64,000 nucleotides of DNA from an uncultured Methylobacillus sp. (GCA_903824575.1 CAIJXJ010000022.1:17399-81398); one strand, 5' to 3'. Shown: positions 30,070 to 38,579, counted from the first letter of the stretch. The notes: generated by a model from the sequence alone, not told the origin. Numbers and translations are program-made.

Positions 30070-30090
30070 GATGCAAATATCCTTAAAATG

Positions 30091-30125
30091 CAATCCACAA
30101 TATCTGTGGATAAATCTGTGAATAA
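30091..30125. promoter_or_regulatory. Cluster of DnaA-box-like motifs
   Basis: Three motifs stand at 30091-30099 (CAATCCACA, 7 of 9), 30105-30113 (TGTGGATAA, exact consensus inverted) and 30117-30125 (TGTGAATAA, one mismatch). They sit at the edge of the AT-rich 30094-30435 gap, which has no gene. An IHF site follows. This may be a DnaA-titration or DnaA-responsive site; it overlaps the mtnA promoter region. Confidence 0.45.
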
Positions 30126-30208
30126 AGCTGACTTGAAACTGTAACTCAATCTGGCATAACGCTTTTTTACAATCGCTTAAAAATTGAACTTTTTATAAAT
30201 TTCATATT

Positions 30209-30221
30209 AATCAATAAGTTA
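30209..30221 (+). promoter_or_regulatory. IHF-consensus site
   Basis: AATCAATAAGTTA matches WATCAANNNNTTR exactly, in an AT-rich stretch (30160-30260) about 90 bp from the DnaA-box cluster. A single match to a loose consensus in AT-rich DNA is weak evidence by itself. Confidence 0.35.
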
Positions 30222-30435
30222 AATAATAACATTGATTGTTCAGGGTTTTTTCACTTTTGTTAATGTGATGCTTGAGAAGATGTGCATAAGGAGCGTATTT
30301 TGGCATCACTTCAAACACATTCCGATAGCTTGCGTCAACCATTTTACGAGCAACATTAAAAATTACGGTGTTAAAAAATTTAGGGACGAACTGACTCGGT
30401 CGTCATCGCAGTCAACTATGGTTTAGACTGAAACC

Positions 30436-31164
30436 ATGAACCGTCATTTTGCCAGAACGACCCGGTTTTATGCCATCGTGTATCGAACCCTCTGCCTGCC
30501 TCACTGCTATCTGGCGCGGACCATCATTGTCATGCTTACCAGCTGTTCACCCGTAACCATGGCTGCGGAATCCTTGCGCGCGCAGGAAATTAACGACTGC
30601 CGCAGTGGCGAGATTGTCACCTGGGCTGACGGCATCGATCACCCCGTTGCCAGCGAGGAACTCCTGTTCACCTACGACCCGCTTAACGCACCCGTTCGAT
30701 TTCCGGAGTCTTTAGTCTCCGACATGGTGGCGAAGGCGGCTCTGGCCTGGTCAGGATGCGGCATCACGGGCAGGCTGATTCCCCGTCCGGAGGCCAGCCG
30801 CCGGTCCAATGTGATTCAGGTGCAATGGAATGAAGCTGAAAGTCGCGGCAACTTTGGTTTGTCCAATCTTGGCAAACACACGCTGTCTCTAAGCGCGAAC
30901 GCGTTCGATAACTTGAACACAGTGAACCCAAGCTACGATACAAGAATAACCCTGCAAATGGTGATCTCCCATGAAATGGGCCACCACTATGGCCTGATGG
31001 CGCATTCACGGCGTTGCATTGACGTTCTCTCCTACTACGACAATGGCAAGGGGGAGAAATGCACAAAGCGTAATCCATTCGATACCGGCGGCGTCACGGA
31101 ATATCGTCACAACTTCCCTACCACTTGCGACCTTGCACGATGCCGCGCCGTCAATGGTAAATAA
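30436..31164 (+). CDS. Secreted metzincin-type zinc protease
   Basis: Zinc protease predicted from HEMGHHYGLMAH at residues ~179-190, an exact HExxHxxGxxH metzincin site with three zinc histidines and the catalytic Glu; SYYDNG follows where a Met-turn would stand. The N-terminus is basic then hydrophobic (ARTIIVMLTSC), and LTSC is a possible lipobox, so the enzyme probably acts outside the cytoplasm, perhaps as a lipoprotein. 242 residues. No Shine-Dalgarno sequence is seen; the start codon lies in the 3' arm of a 7-bp inverted repeat (30418-30437). Family within the metzincins not recognised. Confidence 0.7.
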   Translation: MNRHFARTTRFYAIVYRTLCLPHCYLARTIIVMLTSCSPVTMAAESLRAQEINDCRSGEIVTWADGIDHPVASEELLFTYDPLNAPVRFPESLVSDMVAKAALAWSGCGITGRLIPRPEASRRSNVIQVQWNEAESRGNFGLSNLGKHTLSLSANAFDNLNTVNPSYDTRITLQMVISHEMGHHYGLMAHSRRCIDVLSYYDNGKGEKCTKRNPFDTGGVTEYRHNFPTTCDLARCRAVNGK

Positions 31165-31225
31165 CATGGAGATTAAAATTTCAATTTCGTAAGGTTCAAG
31201 AAAGCTTGGCAGCGTAATTTGCTAA

Positions 31226-31241
31226 TCACGGTGGACCGTGA
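31226..31241. promoter_or_regulatory. 16-bp palindrome upstream of the small secreted protein gene
   Basis: TCACGGT-GG-ACCGTGA is a perfect 7+2+7 palindrome, ending 48 bp before the ATG at 31290. It has the size and symmetry of a dimeric-regulator operator. Binding protein unknown. Confidence 0.4.
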
Positions 31242-31289
31242 AGTCTTTTCCCGGAACCTAAATTACATCTTAAACTGAAAGGTAATACC

Positions 31290-31496
31290 ATGAACAAACT
31301 GATTGCTGCCCTGATTGCTGGCTTGTTTGCCGTTTCCATGAGCTCCGCATTTGCTGCCGATGCTGCTGCACCTGCCGCACCTGCTGCTGCCGAAGCTGCT
31401 GCACCTGCTGCTGCTCCAGCCAAGAAGGCTCACAAGAAGGCTCACAAGAAGGCTTCACACAAGAAGGCTGCAGCCGCACCTGCGGAAGCCAAGTAA
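31290..31496 (+). CDS. Small secreted Ala/Lys-rich protein
   Basis: 68 residues: a signal peptide (MNKLIAALIAGLFAVSMSSA, cleavage after FA) and a mature part made of Ala/Pro runs and AHKKAHKKASHKKA repeats, strongly basic. Such proteins are common and abundant in betaproteobacteria, some being stress-induced periplasmic proteins. Function here unknown. AAAGG precedes the ATG. A perfect palindrome lies upstream and a 15-bp hairpin downstream, so it is a single-gene unit. Confidence 0.75.
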   Translation: MNKLIAALIAGLFAVSMSSAFAADAAAPAAPAAAEAAAPAAAPAKKAHKKAHKKASHKKAAAAPAEAK

Positions 31497-31512
31497 ACCA
31501 GTACCTGGCTCG

Positions 31513-31546
31513 GGGACAAGGCAGAGCCCCAGCTCTGCCTTGTCCC
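31513..31546 (+). terminator. Hairpin after the Ala/Lys-rich protein gene
   Basis: GGGACAAGGCAGAGC and GCTCTGCCTTGTCCC form a perfect 15-bp stem with a 4-base loop, 16 bases after the stop codon. No T-run follows, so it may act as an mRNA-stabilising hairpin as well as a terminator. Confidence 0.65.
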
Positions 31547-31589
31547 ACCATCACAGCACCCCCGCAATCCACTTTTCTGACCCTTGATC

Positions 31590-31616
31590 TAACGTTACTT
31601 CTCAACTTTAACGTTA
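31590..31616. promoter_or_regulatory. Paired TAACGTTA octamers
   Basis: Two identical palindromic octamers (31590-31597 and 31609-31616) with centres 19 bp apart, nearly two helical turns, 44 bp upstream of the His-rich small gene. They could be paired operator half sites. Confidence 0.35.
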
Positions 31617-31659
31617 TTGACGTAAACAAGCCATTCCACTCAAAGTCTGGAGAGATACC

Positions 31660-31851
31660 ATGCTGAATAAATCAACATCACACCCGCAGCCAAACAAAAA
31701 TGATTCACATCATCATCGTTGCAACGCCCATGCAGAGGCAGGCACATTGCAGAATCACCAGGATGACTGTGACATCGAATGGGAAACCAAGATGAAGTCG
31801 CTGAACCCCGGTTGGCAACCAAGCAGGGCCAGCCTGACCGAATGCGTCTGA
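31660..31851 (+). CDS. Small His-rich hypothetical protein
   Basis: 63 residues with SHHHRCNAH and a C-terminal half rich in Trp/Glu; seven His and three Cys suggest metal binding. GGAGAG lies six bases before the ATG, which supports translation. No signal peptide, no family recognised. A paired TAACGTTA site lies upstream. Confidence 0.5.
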   Translation: MLNKSTSHPQPNKNDSHHHRCNAHAEAGTLQNHQDDCDIEWETKMKSLNPGWQPSRASLTECV

Positions 31852-31886
31852 TCCGCAATCGGCATTGAACGGCCGGCATTGATCCA

Positions 31887-32357
31887 TCAGAGCTCAAGCT
31901 CAGACAGTCCGGGATGATCATCGGGCCGCCGCCCGAGCGGCCAGAAATATTTCCTATCGTTCCCCCCGATGGCCAGGTCATTGATACTGGCGAATCGCCG
32001 CATCATGAAACCTTTAGCATTGAATTCCCAATTTTCGTTGCCATAGGACCTGAACCACTGCCCTGAAGCATCATGCCATTCATAAGCGAAACGAACCGCA
32101 ATACGATTGCCGGTAAAGGCCCATAACTCCTTGATCAAGCGATAATCGAGTTCCTTCTCCCACTTACGCCGCAGAAACTCCCGCACTTGCTCACGGCCAA
32201 CCGGAAATTCGGCCCGATTGCGCCACAACGTATCCTCGGTATAAACAAGAGCAACACGCTCGGGATCGCGTGAATTCCAGGCGTCTTCCGCCAGACGAAT
32301 TTTTTCAACAGCGGTTTCTGCCGTGAAAGGCGGAATAGGCAGTTTTATTGTTTCCAT
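31887..32357 (-). CDS. NTF2-like protein, DUF1348 family
   Basis: 156-residue single-domain protein of the nuclear transport factor 2-like DUF1348 family, recognised by [38 protein letters not shown] and [20 protein letters not shown]. Proteins of this fold bind small ligands or catalyse varied reactions; the DUF1348 role is unknown. The ATG at 32357 has CAGGAG six bases upstream; the longer frame begins with a GTG. Convergent with the small His-rich gene. Confidence 0.85.
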   Translation of the reverse strand: METIKLPIPPFTAETAVEKIRLAEDAWNSRDPERVALVYTEDTLWRNRAEFPVGREQVREFLRRKWEKELDYRLIKELWAFTGNRIAVRFAYEWHDASGQWFRSYGNENWEFNAKGFMMRRFASINDLAIGGNDRKYFWPLGRRPDDHPGLSELEL

Positions 32358-32524
32358 CATGATCTCCTGTGTCACAGTAATCCTGAAATATGCTTGCGAA
32401 GCGCATCCGTAAGCGCCATTATCCCTTGAACCATACGTTCATTGCCACGAGCCGTTAAAGATTGATGCAATTGCACGACAAGTTTGTCATGATGTCGTCT
32501 TCTGTTATTTGATCGGGATGTGGA

Positions 32525-33346
32525 ATGCCACCAAAATTTGTCGGTGTAACGGGACTGCCGCGAGCAGGGTCAACCTTGCTCTGCCAGTTGCTGGCACAAC
32601 ATCCGGAAATCCAGTGCGAAGGACACAGCTCGCCCCTATGCAACACCCTGCTCGGCATCCGGCGCATGATCAGCGACGACCAGTTCTTTCTGTCTCAACT
32701 CGACAACGCATTCGACAGCAGCTACGCGCACCTGACAAGCGCCATGCAAGGTTTCCTGCGCGGCTGGAATCAGGACTGTAGCAAGAAAACTGTGGTGGAC
32801 AAGAACCGCGCCTGGCTGCATGCCATAGAACTGCTGCTACATATCGAGCCGCAGGCAAAGCTGATCGTCTGCTTGAGGGAGCTTGGGCAGATCTACGGAT
32901 CCATCGAGGCGCAGCACCAGCGCACCATTCTGGTGGACTTCATCGACCATCTGGCAGACTTCGACCGTTTCGGTCGAGCTGATATGCTGTTCGCCAAGGA
33001 CAAGGCCATCGGCGCACCGCTAATCTCCCTGCACGCGGTGCCCGATTTGCCGAAAGTGGTACAGGATCGCCTGTTTTTCGTACGCTTTGAAGACCTGGTC
33101 GAAAAACCTGCAGCCTGCATGTCGCACCTTTATGCCTGGCTTGGTCTCTCACCATTCGAGATCAATCCGGCAAAGCTTGCCATCGGCATAAGGGAAAGCG
33201 ACAGTCATTACCATATGAAATATACGCACCAGCAATCGGAGCGCATCTCAAAACCGAAAATGCATGACATCCCGCCGCGCATCCAGGCCCAGATAGAATC
33301 GGCCTATGCTTGGTTTTACCAGATGTATTATCCGGGCAAGCGCTAG
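32525..33346 (+). CDS. Sulfotransferase family protein
   Basis: PAPS-dependent sulfotransferase fold. The 5'-phosphosulfate loop GLPRAGSTLLCQLLAQHPEI is at residues 9-28; KTVVDKNRAWLHAIELLL and LIVCLRELGQIYGSI form the 3'-phosphate-binding region, and VRFEDLVEKPAACMSHLYAWL is typical of the C-terminal part. 273 residues, cytoplasmic. Acceptor unknown. It stands alone, divergent from the DUF1348 gene. Confidence 0.85.
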   Translation: MPPKFVGVTGLPRAGSTLLCQLLAQHPEIQCEGHSSPLCNTLLGIRRMISDDQFFLSQLDNAFDSSYAHLTSAMQGFLRGWNQDCSKKTVVDKNRAWLHAIELLLHIEPQAKLIVCLRELGQIYGSIEAQHQRTILVDFIDHLADFDRFGRADMLFAKDKAIGAPLISLHAVPDLPKVVQDRLFFVRFEDLVEKPAACMSHLYAWLGLSPFEINPAKLAIGIRESDSHYHMKYTHQQSERISKPKMHDIPPRIQAQIESAYAWFYQMYYPGKR

Positions 33347-33411
33347 TCAACCTTGGTTTTTGACGGCAAGAAAGCTGACTCGGCCGCCCGCAATTGAGGC
33401 AGATAAGCCGA

Positions 33412-35855
33412 TCAAGTTTGCTCTTCAAACCGTTGAATTGAATTGCCCCCCGCTGTTTTGGCTTGATACATTGCATCGTCAGCACGCTTGAGAATTTCTT
33501 CTCTGCTGCCTTGCTGGTTGACGAATAACGTCAATCCGATACTTGCGGTGCAATGATGCTCAACCATTTCTTTTGCTTTGCGGCCGGAGTTGACGTTTAA
33601 CAAGTAGGGAGCAGATAAAATCGATAATATTTTTTTGCGATTTTTAGAGCTTGGCCAGTAGCGGCAATTTTATCGGGTTCCAATTCACACAACATCACCA
33701 CAAATTCATCCCCGCCAAAGCGGGCCACCGTATCCACCTGACGAATGCAAGCCTTCAACCGGTTGGCAGCTTCAATCAGCAACGAATCGCCAACATCATG
33801 GCCGTAAGTATCATTGATTGGTTTGAAGTTATCTAGATCAAGGAACATCAGTGCGCAATATAAATTGCTGCGATCACTGGCTACCATTGCTTGAGTGATA
33901 CGGTCCTCAAGCAAGCGACGATTCGGTAGATTCGTCAGCGGATCAAAAAATGCCAGCTTTTGCACTTGATCTTGCATCTGCTTACGTTCGCTGATGTCGG
34001 AGATAAAATTCAAGGTCGCCGGACGACCTTCCCAATCTATTTTAACGCCACTCATTTCGATCCAAACGATGGTGCCATCTTTTTTTAAAAAGCGAAATTG
34101 ATATCTTTGCTCCGCAGCTTCTCCCTTGATGCGTTTCTGGTAATTTGATTTCACCAATTCCTGGTCATCAGGATGGATAAAATTATAAAACGGCAGTTCA
34201 AGAACTTCCTGTTCGCTATACCCAGACAAACGCTGCAGGGCTGGATTGACAAACTTAAGCATGGCATCCTGCGCCACTCCAATCCCCTCATAGGACGACT
34301 CCACCAACAGTCGGTAACGCTGCTCACTTTCTTTAATTCTGGCTTCAAATTTTCTGCGCTCAGTTGCGTCTCGCGCAATACCGTGCAATCCAGTCAACTG
34401 ACCGGTTTTATCAAACTCTCGATTCACTGTCACATCCAACCACACTACGCTGCCGTCTTTGCGGCGGTGCGGCATGCTCAAAGTGCTTAAACTGCTTGCC
34501 ATTGCCCACTTGGTATATTCAATGCCTTCTTCAGTCAGCGTTTCAAAAAAATGATGCCCAATTAACTCCTCCGGTTTATAGCCCAGCAACTGCTTACATA
34601 CGGGGCTGAGATAGGAAAAGCGGCTTTCAGCATCATGTTGCCAAATCAACTCCTCCACGCCTTCGGTCAGCAAACGGTACATCGCTTCGCTGTCACGAAT
34701 CGCTCTAGCCGAAATATCCTTTTCAAGCGCAATGCTGGCCAGACGAGCGGTTTTCTCAATCAGCAAAATATCTTCACCCGAAGGAGCGTGCGCTTGGTGA
34801 TGATAAATAGCGAATGTACCCAGCACCTGGCCATTCGCCGAATTGATCGGCTGCGACCAACAAGAACCCAGGCCGAATTGAGCAGCGAGCTCCTTGTAAG
34901 GGGCCCAGTAAGGATGCGTGGAAATATCATCAACCAAGACGCGCTGATTGGTAAATGCCGCCGTTCCGCAGGAACCGACACCCAGCCCGATTTTGATGCC
35001 GTTGATGGCTTGATTGTAGGCAGGAGGCAAGCTGGGTGCTGCACCCGTCATCAGATGCTCGCCTGATTTATCCAGCAGCAAAATACTGCACAACATTTGC
35101 GGATTCAGTTGTTCAATCCCCAGCACAATATTTTCCAGGACAAAAGTTAAGGGATGATCACTCGCAATCAGTTCCAAGCTGTAATTGCGATACTTTTCGT
35201 TATCCAGAATCGCTTGCGTAAAGGTTTTGCTTTCGCCCAACTCGTTCATCATCTGTTCCAATTGACCGAATACCTTATTCAGCAATAGCGATATGATCAA
35301 GGAAACAACCAACGCGGACAGCACGAACATCAAGATCGAAAAGGTAAGAATGTCATGCACCGCGATGTCATAACTGGCTTTTTTCCAACCAACATCAATG
35401 ACGGCACTGATCTTTTTTTCCTGCACGCCAATGGGAATCAGGGTATGGAAAATCGCACCATCCTTGATAGTGACGACCTCATGCGTTGAGAGAGCTGCCA
35501 GAATCGGTCTGCTGCTGATTGTTTGCCCCAAGGGTTCGGCAAAATCGCTATGGGCAACAAGGATGCCTGTAGGCGTAATGACCGCAACATCGGCGATACC
35601 CTCGTCAGCATTAAGTTTATGCAACTCGTAACAGTGGCGTCCAAGCAGACCGGCCATGTCCTGAACAGACATCGTTGCCGCCAAGCGCCTGACATCTTCA
35701 ATCATCCCTTGTGCCAACGCTTTGGAACGCTGGGTTTGTGCACTGAAAAATTCGTTCTGGAAAGCGCGAACGTGAATAGTCGCATTGATCGCCATGACAG
35801 ACGCCACGATGCTACATATCGTAATAATGACCTTGGCTTTGAGAGAAAACTTCAT
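33412..35855 (-). pseudogene. Membrane GAF-PAS-PAS-GGDEF diguanylate cyclase, interrupted by a -1 frameshift
   Basis: Sensor that would make c-di-GMP. The N-terminal part (35855-33597, 752 residues) has a membrane helix, a periplasmic sensor region (residues ~30-175), a second helix (~177-200), a GAF domain (~245-395), two PAS domains (~400-640) and a GGDEF domain with RFGGDEF intact and an I-site RQVD five residues before it. It then hits a stop 10 codons after a 7-A tract at 33630-33636. The C-terminal end of the GGDEF domain (TASIGLTLF to AMYQAKTAGGN) continues in the -1 frame to 33412. A slip at A-AAA-AAA would give one ~814-residue protein. Either disabled, an assembly indel, or frameshift-translated. 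Confidence 0.75.
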
Positions 35856-35881
35856 TATTGGTTAGCTCTTAACCCCATATT

Positions 35882-36826
35882 TTAGAACAGCGCGTCCGAT
35901 TTTTGATATTGACCCACATTTTCTTGGGTTACCAGCACCGTGCCGGTGATTACCGAATTGCTGGCGGGTGGCTTGCCACTTTTGATATGATCCACCAGCA
36001 AGTTAACTGCCCTGGAGGTGATCTCAGCGGGATTGTTGATGACGGTTGCCTTGTATTGACCCCCTTTGGCAATCTCGTCATAGGCGTCTTTCTGCCCGTC
36101 AATGCCGACGATCATCACCTTAAGTAGACCAGCCTCGCGCAACGCTTTGAGCGCGCCCAGTGCCATTGCATCATTAAGGCCATAGACAAGATCAATTTTG
36201 CTGCCGAAGGCAGTGATGGCCTCCTTCATTTTCTGATAGCCCAACTCCATGCTGTAGTCGGCGCGGTAGCTACCCAGGATGTTGAATTTTCCAGCGAATT
36301 TCGGATGCTGAACGATATTCAACATGCCGTTCTCGCGTCCGATGGTGGCAGGCTCTCCGGGTATGCCCAGCAGCATGACAATATTACCGCCCTTGGGCAG
36401 AAGATGCTTAACGATAAATTCACCCTGTAATTCACCCGCACGCCACTGGTCTATGCCGACGTAGGCGAGATAATCACCATAAAGCGGGCGATCAATGGCG
36501 ACCACCGGAATGCCCCGACTCTTGGCTTTTTTGATTGCAGCCATCGAGCCATATTCGTTCACGGAATTGACTATTAGTCCCTTGATCCCTTTGTCGAGCA
36601 GTGCGTCTATTTGTTTGTTCTGGCTGACTTGGTTATTAGCCGCATTGAGCACAGTTATCTCCACACCCCTTGCCGCCGCTTGGGTGTAGGCCATTTTTTC
36701 CATGGCAAGGTAATAGGGATTGTTCAAATCGACATGAGCAAAACCAATAGCAAAATTTTCGGCGCGCAATGAAGTACTGAGAAAAAACAACAAAGCAGAT
36801 AGTCCGAAAAATAGTATTTTTTTCAT
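35882..36826 (-). CDS. Periplasmic sugar-binding protein (RbsB-like)
   Basis: Periplasmic binding protein of the ribose/LacI-type fold. A signal peptide (cleavage after SLRA, residue 22) leads into NFAIGFAHVDLNNPYYLAMEK, ALLDKGIKGLIVNSV, GIPVVAIDRPL and LVYGLNDAMALGALKAL, the family landmarks. 314 residues. No ABC permease or ATPase is adjacent; instead the GGDEF sensor gene follows after 26 bp, so it probably presents a sugar to that sensor. Confidence 0.88.
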   Translation of the reverse strand: MKKILFFGLSALLFFLSTSLRAENFAIGFAHVDLNNPYYLAMEKMAYTQAAARGVEITVLNAANNQVSQNKQIDALLDKGIKGLIVNSVNEYGSMAAIKKAKSRGIPVVAIDRPLYGDYLAYVGIDQWRAGELQGEFIVKHLLPKGGNIVMLLGIPGEPATIGRENGMLNIVQHPKFAGKFNILGSYRADYSMELGYQKMKEAITAFGSKIDLVYGLNDAMALGALKALREAGLLKVMIVGIDGQKDAYDEIAKGGQYKATVINNPAEITSRAVNLLVDHIKSGKPPASNSVITGTVLVTQENVGQYQKSDALF

Positions 36827-36991
36827 AAGCTATTTTGATTGGCGATTTCAAAAGAATCGCTGATTTTCCATCAGCACCATACCCTTTTTAATTTTACGCC
36901 TATTGGCGGGCAAAGAGAGAAGATATGCATGCTTATTGAATACTTGATCGGCAACTTTAAACTGATGTAATACATGGTTTTTCTTTGCACT

Positions 36992-37010
36992 CTTGGCGTC
37001 TTGGCGGTTC
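36992..37010. repeat. 19-mer dispersed repeat, copy 2
   Basis: CTTGGCGTCTTGGCGGTTC occurs here and, with one mismatch, at 8815-8833 beside fliR. Both copies lie in gaps next to accessory genes. Such 'cttggcgtcttggcggttc' stretches occur between genes in other proteobacteria. Confidence 0.45.
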
Positions 37011-37042
37011 TATTAGTTCGCAAGTTCAAACGAGGTACTAGA

Positions 37043-37371
37043 TTAATGGCACTTTACATCCCGCAAAGATTTTTTGAAAGACTTCAACCCTACTGCGAAG
37101 AAAAACTGGTTACGGCCAACAATGCGTGCCGGAGTAATCTTTTTCCCTAGAACGTAACGACGGAATGTTGATACTGAAACCTCAAGATATTCTGCCGATT
37201 CATCAACACTAAATTCCGCATTCAAAATGTCCCCAAACACCTCAGCATGAGAAAAGTCTCTTTATTGAAGGCGATTTCGCCAAGCAACGTAAAGAATCGT
37301 ACCCTTTCCAATGAAGGCATTTCCTTCACGGCTTCAAATAGATCTTCGGCTGTAGAAATTCCACCACTCAT
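37043..37371 (-). pseudogene. Toxin-antitoxin antitoxin gene, frameshifted
   Basis: The ATG at 37371 follows GAGGAG and overlaps the toxin stop (ATGA). Its frame gives MSGGISTAEDLFEAVKEM and on, then stops at 37222 after 49 codons. The -1 frame, entered near the T4 tract at 37252-37255, continues SHAEVFGDILNAEFSVDES and a helix-turn-helix-like SAEYLEVSVSTFRRYVLGKKI to 37043. Joined, this is a ~108-residue antitoxin with an excisionase-like DNA-binding part. Either a one-base deletion, an assembly error or recoding. Confidence 0.6.
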
Positions 37372-37697
37372 AATAGCTCCTCTTTAATGTAACGCTTCAG
37401 TTCTTCGTAAAGTTTTTCATGTGACCCTACTTTGTAGAAATCGATCACTAGAAATTCGACTTCAAAATCTATGGCGGTCTCAGCCACTTCTTTTGGCGGG
37501 GGACGGTAAGCGATGAGGTATTCTTGTTTGTTGAACTTGAACTTCCAGACATAGAACCCGAGCAAATCGCCAACCTTGGCCTGTCCGTCGTATGGACGCG
37601 CGCGCACATATTCAGTTTCGTCTTCAATAACCAACTGTAAGGGCTTTTGAGCCTTCTTAACGAAGTTCCTAAATGGGTGCTTATGGATTGGCTTCAT
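37368..37697 (-). CDS. RelE-type toxin
   Basis: 109-residue cytotoxic translational repressor of the RelE/ParE superfamily: RNFVKKAQKPLQLVIEDE, KVGDLLGFYVWKFKFNKQEYLIAYR and the C-terminal HEKLYEELKRYIK. The ATG at 37697 replaces a TTG frame start at 37715. The toxin gene comes first and overlaps the antitoxin ATG by four bases, as in higBA-like operons. With the antitoxin frameshifted, this toxin must be weak, silent, or neutralised by another antitoxin, unless the shift is an artefact. Confidence 0.72.
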   Translation of the reverse strand: MKPIHKHPFRNFVKKAQKPLQLVIEDETEYVRARPYDGQAKVGDLLGFYVWKFKFNKQEYLIAYRPPPKEVAETAIDFEVEFLVIDFYKVGSHEKLYEELKRYIKEELL

Positions 37698-37796
37698 GCG
37701 GCCGTTATAGATCAATAATGATCTGATATAAACTCACAAGAAAGAAATACCCACAGTAAAACCAGGATCCCGATTTTACTTGCACCTTGTGACCTG

Positions 37797-37814
37797 CTTT
37801 TATCTTGAGTCTTG
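37797..37814. repeat. Short intergenic repeat CTTTTATCTTGA-type, copy 1
   Basis: CTTTTATCTTGAGTCTTG recurs with one mismatch in the opposite orientation at 63303-63320. Confidence 0.4.
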
Positions 37815-37823
37815 TACCTGCTC

Positions 37824-38375
37824 TTAACGCCAGTCACCTGCTAGGAATTTTTCAGCCCAGAACAGGGCGACCATGGTCTTGCCATCGGTGATTTCACCTT
37901 GTCGCATCTTCAAGAGTGCCTCCTGCAGCGATAGGGAAAGCACTTCCAGCATCTCATCATGATCGCGGTTGTGCTGGCCCTCCTGCAGACCAGTTGCCAG
38001 ATAAATGAGGATGCGCTCGTTGGAATAGCCAATACAGGGATGCAGCGTCGTGAGATAGTGCCAATTTAGCGCGCTGTAACCGGTCTCTTCCAGCAGTTCG
38101 CGTTTTCCGGTCGTCAGTGGATCTTCATCGGAATCGATCTTGCCGGCGGGAAGTTCCAGGAAGGCGCGGCGCAGGGGATAGCGGTACTGGCGCTCGAAGA
38201 TCAGGCGACCATCATCAAGCACTGGCACCACCAACACCGCACCAGGATGCACAATATATTCTCGCCCGGCCTCAGCACCATTGGGCAGCAAGACCTGGTC
38301 ACGCTTGACGTGCAAAAGATGACCATGAAAAACAGTGGTCGAAGCGATTTCGGTTTCGGTGAGCGGGTCGGTCAT
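37824..38375 (-). CDS. Nudix hydrolase, ADP-ribose pyrophosphatase type
   Basis: Hydrolyses ADP-ribose or a similar nucleoside diphosphate sugar. The Nudix box GX5EX7REUXEEXGU is complete: GKIDSDE then seven residues, RELLEETGY. The E-A/S-x-x-I-like GREYIVHPGAVLVV and FERQYRYPLRRAFLELPAG are typical of the NudF group. 183 residues from the ATG at 38375; the longer frame begins at a GTG. Confidence 0.87.
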   Translation of the reverse strand: MTDPLTETEIASTTVFHGHLLHVKRDQVLLPNGAEAGREYIVHPGAVLVVPVLDDGRLIFERQYRYPLRRAFLELPAGKIDSDEDPLTTGKRELLEETGYSALNWHYLTTLHPCIGYSNERILIYLATGLQEGQHNRDHDEMLEVLSLSLQEALLKMRQGEITDGKTMVALFWAEKFLAGDWR

Positions 38376-38513
38376 GTCTAACCTGAAAAGATCTGTGCGC
38401 GCATTCACAGCGATCTACACTTTATCGTAGCGCACACCAAGTGAACTTGATAAAACGTCTGATAAACCAACTAGCCATCTGACTAAGCTGCAAAATATCG
38501 CAGCAAGTCATTG

Positions 38514-38562
38514 GTGATAAGCAGCAACTAAGGCCTTAACCGACCAAGGTAATGCTTATCAC
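38514..38562. repeat. Inverted repeat downstream of nuoN
   Basis: GTGATAAGCA (38514-38523) and TGCTTATCAC (38553-38562) are perfect arms around a 29-base loop. It may end the nuo transcript; no T-run is present. It is followed directly by a copy of the GC-rich palindrome found before nuoM. Confidence 0.45.
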
Positions 38563-38579
38563 AGGCGGTCTCGCCTGCA
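38562..38579. repeat. GC-rich palindrome CAGGCGG-type, copy downstream of nuoN
   Basis: CAGGCGGTCTCGCCTGCA matches 17 of 18 bases of 41630-41647 in the nuoM-nuoL gap. Two copies therefore flank nuoM-nuoN. Confidence 0.5.
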
